The translations under genes and the position numbers were made by a program. The notes beneath the pieces are model-generated. The model saw nothing but the letters and a program-made list of their open reading frames with translations, was not told where the DNA came from and did not search any database. Positions 57,401-64,000 of a stretch of 64,000 nt of DNA are shown here, piece after piece (position 1 is the stretch's first letter; the number at the start of each line of letters is the position of its first letter). Source of the DNA: Lottia gigantea (taxonomy: Eukaryota > Mollusca > Gastropoda > Lottiidae); NCBI RefSeq assembly GCF_000327385.1, contig NW_008707563.1:203406-267405 (forward strand). The letters are read 5' to 3'.

Positions 57401-60400
57401 TTTGTAAACTGAAAGAACTTGGCCCATACTATGTGGGCGTTAACATTCTTGTCTTTTGACGAATGCTACATAATTTCTGTATTTTTTAAAGACATATTCT
57501 TGTTGTGTTCCCAATTTTTTTCTGTATATGGCATATGCACAATTTTTTCTTTTTAGATTCAAGCAAAATCAATTTCAACTTAAAAGATTTTTTGTTTTGT
57601 GTTTTTTAAGGGTGACTCCACCCATGATCTGACATGCACTTCTATATTTTTCAACCAATCAAAATATTCCTCTCTTTTTGTGGGGAATTTTGAGACTGTA
57701 ACATAAAGTGTTAAATGAGCTCGGAATACACCTTTTGTTCACAGAATCCCAGTGTTGAAGAGGGCAGATATTTGATTGGCTGGTAGTATCATCAAACTGA
57801 CGAATGTTAAAGATGCCCGTCTTTAGAATGTAACAGAAGTGGCTAAATTAAAAATAAAAGTTTATAAAAAAGGGAACAAAAGTTTGGTCTGATTAGTGAC
57901 AAATGTCAAAACTATAATTTTCTTGCCCTTGTAAATTTATTATCAATGAAATTCTATATGATGGTTTTTACACTTTCTTACACTTTTATCAACTCTTTCA
58001 CTGGCTCAGGTTCAGGACAAAGGTCATTTCTGGGGTTTAAGGTCAAAGCAAGGTGTCTAATGTCAAAGGTCATGCATTCCACTTTAAAATGATCAATGTG
58101 TTCCCTGGATTTAAGTATTAGGTATGGTAGCTAATGTTTTGACATTTTGTAAAATGCTAAAATGTATAATAGCTTTTAGAAAATTTGGTCAATTGTAGAA
58201 AAATTAAATTGAAAATTTTCAGTTGAAGTAGATGTGGTTAGAAAAGCCAAAACTTTTTTTTAAGTTAAATAAATTTTGATTTGGTAGTTCTAGAAACAAA
58301 ATTTTAAAATGGATACTCAAAAATAAATGACAAATATTAACTCTCAGAGGGCGATACAGGTTGAGTTCCATATTGCAGAGTGGTGTAAAGTTTTCTACTC
58401 TGGTAGTGTTAGCATACCCTTGCCCTAGAGAAGAAGTGAGGTTGTATAGCACAGTAGCGTTGATGCTTGGTTAAGCCGAGCAAATGGCGGCTGTGGGTTC
58501 CGATCTTGAAAAAGTCATCTTTACTCATAATTCCAGTCAACCCATCTGTAAATGGGTATGAACAATCCAGAAGAACAATGCCAAGAGGTTAGACCAAGGA
58601 CCAGCTGGTAGAAAGGATCATTAACTGTGAACCTAAGTTATCCTTGTAAAATATAGTTCTTTCTTTCTTAATAATATATATATGAACAACAGGTCTCTAT
58701 TGTTATATAATGTACTGTAGTAAATTAGAAAATAGTTGAAGCATGATAAGTTATTCTCAGTGTTATAAATATAATGACAACTATGATAATATTTTAGGTT
58801 ATACTGTCCTTATAGAGGAAATATATATATGCCAGTGGCTCGACTAGATTATTGGGGGCCGTTGACTTGAGTTGGACCTCTCCTCCAGGAATTTGATTTT
58901 AATATTATCCTCTCCTGCATTCTGAGACCCTGCTTAATGTCAATTTAATGCCTGTTAATATTTTTTTCTGGGGGTTGGCCCCTCTTAGGGGTGGGGGGGG
59001 TTCCTGTGGTATTTGATCCACTGGTATGTGCCAGTTTCAAAATAACCATTTTCACAATGTCAAGCTATTACTATGTCTTATACCTTGACTGCAATTGTCA
59101 CTTTGCTTGTTACATCTTTAAAGGTGATGGGGACAGATTTTCATCAGCATGTTAATGTTTCTAGTTATATTATATATTGTAATTGATATTATAGATTATA
59201 GAAAATATTGTTGGAATCAAAGGTGATGTACAACATAGAAAAGATGCTGAAATACTCTATAATGGGTGTTATATAGTTGCTAGCACAGTTTTACTGCACC
59301 TTGTTTTATCATAAATCTTTACTTTGTGACCTAGGCCAGTGCTTTCATGAGACTGTGTTCTCATCACCATCTAACACAGTTTTGAAATGATGTTTTTGTT
59401 TATTGTAGTTGGTCCACACTATACATTCCGATTTCGGGTGAAATTCTACTCCTCAGAACCAAATAACCTACATGAAGAATTAACCAGGTAAGAGTTATTG
59501 CCCTTTATAGATCAAGGGGGCCACTGAGTTCTGGGACTGATGAAATTGCAGAACGTTCAATAAAACAATTTATAACAGAGATCAGAACATGTTTTATATA
59601 TGCTGGAAAAATAGTAGTTGCAGACAGAATTCAAAATGGCGGAAAAGGAACTAAATGTGACATATTAAGCGCAGAATTGGAACAGACGGAACCTGTTCAG
59701 AACTCTCCAATTGAGCGCCATCCAAAAGCTTTGATTCTGTTTCACAAAAATTTAACCAAACTGAAATCCAGATTTAACAATACAGCAATCTGATTGGTTA
59801 ATAAAATAATCGAGTTCAATTTAACCCTGGGTCGAATGATCGTTCATGTTTTTTGACCTAGCTCAGTTATCTTCAACAAACCACGTTTCTTTGTGAGCAC
59901 ATATAACTAGACTGTAACTGTATTATAACTAATATTACGTTCACTTTTAGATACCAGTTTTTCTTACAATTAAAACAAGATATATACACCAAGAGATTAG
60001 AACCGCCTGAAGATATTCTCATAGAAATGTGTGCTTATGCCATCCAATGTAAGTTCTAATTGGTGAAGTTTTGAAACACATTTTGTCCAGATCTGGCCTC
60101 TAGTAATAAACATTTTATGGTGCAGTACAGAAGGATATAAATTCCATTTTATCTCTATTTTTTAAGCCAACCAATATAAGTTTTAATCAAACCTGTTTAA
60201 ATAACTTAAAGAGATATAAAAGAGGTTTTCTAAATGTTTTATGTGTATTGGGGAAACGGCTAACATCAATTAGCACCAATTTTCAATCAGACATCTGTGG
60301 TTGGTTCCTGCCATTCCACCAAAACTTAGTGTTTGATAAAGCATTGATTTTATGACATGAGACCAGTCACGATTAGTGACATCAAGAAATTCTTAGTTTT

Positions 60401-63400
60401 AGTGGAATTGCAGGAACCGCCAATTGATGCTATAGGTCCCCGATAATATATTTTTAGAAAACCCCCTTACAATCCCTTAGATATATTTGTCAAATCCAAG
60501 TTTCAAGACCGTGTTATGTTCCCATCCTGACCTGAGTTTTTCTCTGTTTTCAGCTGAATTAGGAGACTATGAACCTGAAGAGCATACAGCTGCCTTAATA
60601 TCAGAATTCAGATTTGTTCCTGATCAAACAGAAGAACTTGAGTTAAAAATCTTTGAAAAATATAAAGAATGCAAGTAAGTACAAATATTAAACAGCCATG
60701 TTTTACAAGCATCTGGTCTTCATCTTGTCTTATGGTGCAGGCACTCGAATCACCTTGGTTGATGATTTTTGTTGCTGACTAGAGTCTTGTCATGAATTTC
60801 ACCGACTGACTGCGAGCACACAAGGAGACAAGACATCTCCAGTCTGGTTTGATATTATAAATCCTGTCGGCAACGTAAAAATCTTGTCGTTGAAGCTCGG
60901 GCACACATGTGATTTTACTCAGAATTAAGTGCGCAAGGATTGATCTTTCCAGATTATCAATACCCAATTACACAGGGGGCTTGACAAACTTACCTACTAT
61001 TGTCCAAATGACATCAAATGTCCTTTGAGCTTGAGGACTAAAGCTAAGATTCCATACTCGCGTCATGCTTCATCCGTCATGTGTTAAAAGTCGAAATGGT
61101 TGGTTTAAGAGTTTATGATTCCATTCCATATATGCGGAAGCGGTATCCGTCAAATGGTCTCTGTCATACATAAATAAAAAATCGTCGAGTGTAGCGATTT
61201 TTGACGCATCCGCAAGGGCCATTTATGTCCACATGACGCATCCGCATGACACGTATATGGAAATCTTAGCTTAAAACTTATAACTCTTTGCTTTTTGGGT
61301 TGTCATTTTCTTGTGTGTTTTTGCAGAGGTCAGACCCCAGCGCAGGCAGAAGTGGTATTCTTAAACAAAGCAAAATGGTTGGAGATGTATGGTGTTGACC
61401 TTCATACAGTTCAAGGTCGTGACGGAATGGATTATACATTAGGTCTAACACCTACAGGTGTCCTAGTGTTCGAGGGACAACAGAAAATTGGGCTTTTCTT
61501 CTGGTGAGTGAACTATTTTACTTTATCTAGCACATTTTTGGATTTGTTCAGGTACAATAAACAAAGTTCAGAGTGGGACAGAAATTGGTGTTGGGAATTG
61601 TAAACCATTAAAGGGGTTGTAAAAAGATTTTCTGAAATTGTTATGTATATTGGGGACACTGATGGCATCAATTTGCACCATTCAGATGTCTGTGGTTCCT
61701 TAGTGTTTGATGACGTCACTAATGGTGAAGGCCTTATGTGATGAAGCATATTTCGCCATTAGTGCCTTCATCAAACATTTAGTAGAATTGCAGGAACCAC
61801 AGACGTCTGATTGAAAATTGGAATAGTGTAAATTGATACTATCAGTATCCCCGATACACATAACAAATTTAGAAAACCTCTTTACAATCCTTTTAAGTCA
61901 CAAGGTTAACACATTATCAATTTGGGAATAATCTGTTAATTTCAGGCCAAAGATGACGAAGTTAGATTTTAAAGGAAAGAAATTAACATTGATTGTTGTT
62001 GAGGATGATGAAGAGGTAAGTTCATTTTTTTTAAAAAACTAGATATAAAGTGTGAACCAGGGTGGCTTATCATGTTTGACTCTTGTTCGCTAACCTTGGG
62101 ATTTGGGGTCTTGGGTTCAGTCTAATCAAAATAACATAACACCAAATTTTTTTTTTCCATCTAGAACATTCGCCTTTGATGTCTTGTCCAGCCAATCAAA
62201 TTCCTGTCCTCTCCAACGCTGGGATTTTGTGACGCTAACAAAAGCTGTATTCCAAGAAGCATTAGGCACTGAATGCACCTTATGTCCGCATCACAAAATC
62301 CAAACTTTGATGAGGGGAGAAATTTGATTGGCTAGCAGTCTAATCAAACTGACAAATGTTCAAAAGGGCCGTCTTTGGATCCTGACGCTTGTCCAAAGAC
62401 ATTCTGAATTCAGTGGCAAACTCAACGGCGATTATTGAACCTTATAGAATCTTTTGCTTCCTAGAATCTTATTGCATTCTTATGGTGACCTTAACCTTGC
62501 TCTGAGCCAATTTTCCGTTGCCATAGCAACTTACTAAATATGCCTTTCCAGTATGACAGGACTATAAGATGTAATTTCATTTCTATTCAGGGTCATGGAC
62601 AAGATCATACGTTTGTTTTCCGGTTGATGAGTGAAAAAGCTTGTAAACATCTGTGGAAGTGTGCGGTAGAACATCATGCTTTCTTCCGGTTAAAAGGACC
62701 AGTGAAAGGAACTTCTACACGACAGAATTTCTTCAGAATGGGATCTCGCTTTAGATACAGGTTTGTAGAGATAGCCATGAGAGTCATTTAAAGGGATTCT
62801 AAATTTGTTATGTGTATCGGGGACACTGATATCAGTCTGCACCATTCCAATTTTCAATAAGATGTCTGTGGTTCCTGCAATTCACCTGGTGAGATCACAA
62901 AAACAGACGAGCTTGAATATGTAAAAAAATAACTCTCCATTTTTTTCAGTGGAAGGACAGAATACCAGACGGCTACTCTGAATCGTGTAAGAAGAAGTGT
63001 TCGTTTTGAGAGGAAACCCAGTCAGAGATATTCTCGTCGTGCTACTTTGGAGAGAAAGGAACTGGCTGAGAAAAAACGACGTGATCAGGAACGAAAGAAA
63101 ATGGCAGAAGAAAGGTATGTGATGTTTTTTGATTTAAATAAAACTAGTCAATTTTGTGAATTTTGTTTAAAGCCTTGAATGGTTTCTGATTTTTCAAACG
63201 CTGTTGTATGTTCAAAAATATTTTGAGTATGCTGGTGGACAAGGCTGTCCGGAGGCCATTTTGAACATTTCAGTCTAAATATTTAAAAATCAGGTGTCGT
63301 TGTTAAGCAGATTCACACTTCTGACTAACAGAGTAGGCATTTCTTCAAAGAGTCCACAAAGCTTTTAAATTTAGGATGATTTTTTTTTTCCAGGAAAAAG

Positions 63401-63674
63401 GCGTCTGCTGCCCCTCCAACACCATCTGTGGAAACGACATTTGATGTCCCTGACAACAAGACGCCTCCTCCTGTTGCTAAGAGGACGAAAACCCCTCCCC
63501 CACCTGCCACAGTTAAGTCAGCAGATGCCAAATCACAAGCAGCAGTGGATAGACTGGATAATCTGATAAAAGGATCTACTCTTGAACGTCCAGTTAAACG
63601 TGGAGTAGGGGAGGCAACTGTGACTCTACCCTCGACAAGTTCGAATTCTACAGCTAATGATATAGATCTGAAAG
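48494..63674 (+). CDS. EPB41L5: FERM-FA protein, Yurt / EPB41L5-EPB41L4B group (N-terminal 493 residues, 11 exons)
   Basis: Exons: 48494-48664, 55013-55117, 55613-55655, 59409-59487, 59951-60048, 60554-60674, 61327-61503, 61946-62015, 62591-62760, 62950-63114 and 63394-63674, all with GT..AG ends and matching phases; the last ends in phase 1, so the gene continues past the window. FERM lobes lie at about residues 41-120 ([38 protein letters not shown]), 128-215 ([34 protein letters not shown]) and 216-325 ([42 protein letters not shown]). A FERM-adjacent domain follows at about 333-378 ([17 protein letters not shown]). Next come a charged helix and Pro-rich [39 protein letters not shown] and IGLFFWPK fit Yurt/EPB41L5, not EPB41L4A. 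Yurt and EPB41L5 bind Crumbs and limit the apical domain of epithelia. One invertebrate gene probably represents both vertebrate paralogs. Intron 1 is 6.3 kb and full of repeats. Confidence 0.93.
49776..50000. repeat. Foldback repeat family A, copy 4 (Yurt intron 1)
   Basis: CAGGGACACTGATAGCATCA on the left, GACGTCATCAAACGCTTAAA centrally, and GCAGGAGCCACAACAGATGT to GTTACAATCCCTTGAA on the right. Diverged ends. Confidence 0.6.
50069..50404. repeat. Foldback repeat family E, copy 3 (Yurt intron 1)
   Basis: TTTAAAGATGGGTTTCCTTA on the left and AAAGGGAACCCACCTTTAAA on the right are inverted repeats. Confidence 0.68.
50405..51212. other. Yurt intron 1, nothing recognised
   Basis: AT-rich intronic DNA. 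A short SINE-tail fragment (CAGTAAAACTCCATTCATTT) sits at 51179-51205. Confidence 0.4.
51213..51518. repeat. Foldback repeat family C copy (Yurt intron 1)
   Basis: TAGGGACAGATTCACCATTC, ATCCATGTGTGTCTAGAATT, TTGAATTGACGACTGTGATA and ACCCCTGAAAATGCCGAATC. Diverged from the other copies. Confidence 0.6.
51519..53329. other. Yurt intron 1, nothing recognised
   Basis: AT-rich intronic DNA with no clear repeat or exon. Confidence 0.4.
53330..54982. repeat. 128-bp tandem array, 13 copies, next to Yurt exon 2
   Basis: GGACATGTCATAACTGCATG recurs at steps of 127-129 (about 53440 to 54979). Units contain GTGACTTCAACCATCTATTA, TGTGAATTGATTGTAGACAA and CTATATGTCAGTATTTTAAG. Shared variants (GTATAC versus GTAGAC; CTGTAG versus CAGAG) fall in a patchy pattern, indicating block duplication. 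The array stops about 30 bases before exon 2. Confidence 0.96.
55837..56453 (+). mobile_element. SINE with its tRNA-like head repeated six times
   Basis: A 59-base unit (GGGAGCCGTGGTGGCTCAGT, then AGTAAGACACTTGCTCTCTA and ACCTGATGGTCTTTCCAA) starts at 55837, 55896, 55955, 56014, 56073 and 56132. A single SINE body follows (GATAACACCTTTGG, CAGATGGGACAATGAACCAA, CTGTCCTGGCAAAATTTCCC) and ends AAGTAGGACATAAAACTCCA. The flanks CATCTTTCCAAG and CATCTTTGGAAG may be a diverged target-site duplication. Confidence 0.85.
56602..56865. repeat. Foldback repeat family E, copy 4, with an old SINE inside
   Basis: Ends TTAAAGATGGGTTCCCATAT and GTGGAAACCCATCTTTAA are inverted. Between them, about 56670-56825, lies a diverged SINE (GGTGTGGCTCATTGAGTTGG, GGTCCAAGCATTGAGATAC, GACAATAAATCGAGGCC). 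Confidence 0.6.
57079..57328. repeat. Foldback repeat family B, copy lacking its centre
   Basis: TTAAAGGAACACTACCTCTT on the left and AGAGGTAGTATACCCTTAA on the right, with TTCATCAGTTAGACTTACTA and GTAAGTCCACTGATGAACAA pairing inside. Confidence 0.68.
57608..57897. repeat. Foldback repeat family D, copy 2
   Basis: CACAGAATCCCAGTGTTGAA, ATTTGATTGGCTGGTAG and CAAACTGACGAATGTTAAAG, ending AAAAAAGGGAACAAAAGTTT. Diverged relative of 25877-26195. Confidence 0.5.
58440..58665 (+). mobile_element. Second tRNA-like SINE family
   Basis: Head AGCACAGTAGCGTTGATGCT, then GGTTAAGCCGAG and a B-box-like GTGGGTTCCGATCTTG, then CCAGTCAACCCATCTGTAAA and TGGGTATGAACAATCCAG, and a tail ending TTCTTTCTTTCTT. The head-body-T-rich-tail layout fits a SINE unrelated to the abundant one. 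Confidence 0.5.
58666..59408. other. Yurt intron 3, end part
   Basis: At 58832-59035, inverted CAGTGGCTCGACTAGATTAT and TTTGATCCACTGG with internal G runs suggest a hAT-like foldback remnant. Otherwise nothing. Confidence 0.4.
60206..60479. repeat. Foldback repeat family A, copy 5 (Yurt intron 5)
   Basis: AGAGGTTTTCTAAATG, CAGACATCTGTGGTTGG, AGTGGAATTGCAGGAACCGC, ending CCCCTTACAATCCCTTAG. It lies about 75 bases before exon 6. Confidence 0.62.
60675..61326. other. Yurt intron 6, nothing firmly recognised
   Basis: A hint of an inverted repeat around GATTCCATACTCGCG, GACGCATCCGCAAGG and CATATGCGGAAGC-like blocks (61045-61260), possibly another foldback element. No copy elsewhere was noticed. 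Confidence 0.3.
61608..61896. repeat. Foldback repeat family A, copy 6 (Yurt intron 7)
   Basis: TTAA-flanked: left TTAAAGGGGTTGTAAAAAGA, centre TTGATGACGTCACTAATGG (contains TGACGTCA), right GCAGGAACCACAGACGTCTG to CTTTACAATCCTTTTAA. Confidence 0.72.
62065..62395. repeat. SINE head relic and family D copy 3 (Yurt intron 8)
   Basis: At 62065-62125, AGGGTGGCTTATCATGTTTG and TCTTGGGTTCAGTCTAATC resemble a diverged tRNA-like SINE head. From 62164, CCAGCCAATCAAATTCCTGT, CAACGCTGGGATTTTGTGAC and GAAATTTGATTGGCTAGCAG belong to foldback family D. Confidence 0.48.
62787..62886. repeat. Foldback repeat family A, copy 7 (left arm, Yurt intron 9)
   Basis: TTTAAAGGGATTCTAAATTT, GTATCGGGGACACTGATATC, CAATTTTCAATAAGATGTCT and GTGGTTCCTGCAATTCACC. 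It begins 26 bases after the exon 9 donor. Confidence 0.62.
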
Positions 63675-63774
63675 GTAGGAATTTATGTGGCTCAGACCTT
63701 GCCTACTAAAAATCTGAGGTGAAATTCACATGCCAGTTGAGATACTACCCTTAGATATTTGACCCTTGATTTTT

Positions 63775-64000
63775 CACCTGTCCATGAGGCAGGTTGGATG
63801 AGCTGACATGGAAAAAGAATCTAGTGGTTAGGCTGGAATGATAAACCAAGACGCTGTCTGCTGCAGGCTGTGCATGTTACAATCCCTTTGACAGATGGGA
63901 TATTAAGAAAGAGCAGACTGTTTCCTTCATTTCACATTGTATGGCATTTCACATTGCCTTCCTTCATAAACCAATTCGAAGCAGCATAGGATGTTGTCCA
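63775..64000 (+). mobile_element. SINE body fragment (no head), running to the window end
   Basis: GAGCTGACATGGAAAAAGAA, CTGCTGCAGGCTGTGCATGT, CAATCCCTTTGACAGATGGG and CTTCATAAACCAATTCGAAG match the SINE body. The tRNA-like head is absent, as expected for a 5' truncation or old copy. Confidence 0.5.

Overview
The window is AT-rich, intron-bearing animal DNA with metazoan genes and dense short interspersed repeats. The repeats point to a mollusc (gastropod or bivalve): short sequences ending in GGGAGATAACTC and AAGGGCAATAACTC, which I associate with molluscan genomes, and a tRNA-derived SINE present in many copies. No species can be named from this view.

Genes, left to right. A single-exon bHLH transcription factor of the Fer3/FERD3L type (10168-10770, +) stands alone in more than 20 kb of non-coding DNA and has a TATA box about 200 bases upstream. 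A tandem family of three two-exon genes (26242-27026, 30663-31572, 35268-35849, all -) encodes short secreted peptides of 64-75 residues. They share a nearly identical signal-peptide exon and a divergent, cysteine-free mature exon ending in ASP(Y/F)W. I do not recognise this family, and it is the best candidate here for something undescribed. A three-exon orphan gene (38948-42538, -) encodes a basic N-terminus followed by a coiled coil. A three-exon gene (45454-47183, +) encodes a TMEM177-like mitochondrial membrane protein. A large gene (48494 to at least 63674, +, 11 exons seen, running off the window) encodes a FERM-FA protein of the Yurt/EPB41L5/EPB41L4B group. TMEM177 and EPB41L5 are also near neighbours in human (2q14.2), so this pair looks like old conserved microsynteny.

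The rest is mostly repeats. There are several foldback (MITE-like) families with long inverted arms, most of them flanked by TTAA. There is one abundant tRNA-derived SINE, with target-site duplications at two copies and tail- or head-derived tandem arrays elsewhere, and a second tRNA-like SINE. LINE reverse-transcriptase relics and one hAT-like foldback element are present. Tandem arrays have units of 11, 38, 41, 56, 59, 84 and 128 bp. An assembly gap of Ns lies at 14005-14145.

The peptide genes sit in a segmental tandem duplication of roughly 4.5 kb spacing, in which colinear flanking blocks can be traced from 22.5 kb to 36.1 kb. No functional link between the peptide array, FERD3L, the coiled-coil gene and the TMEM177-Yurt pair can be read from the sequence. 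They appear to be independent transcription units.
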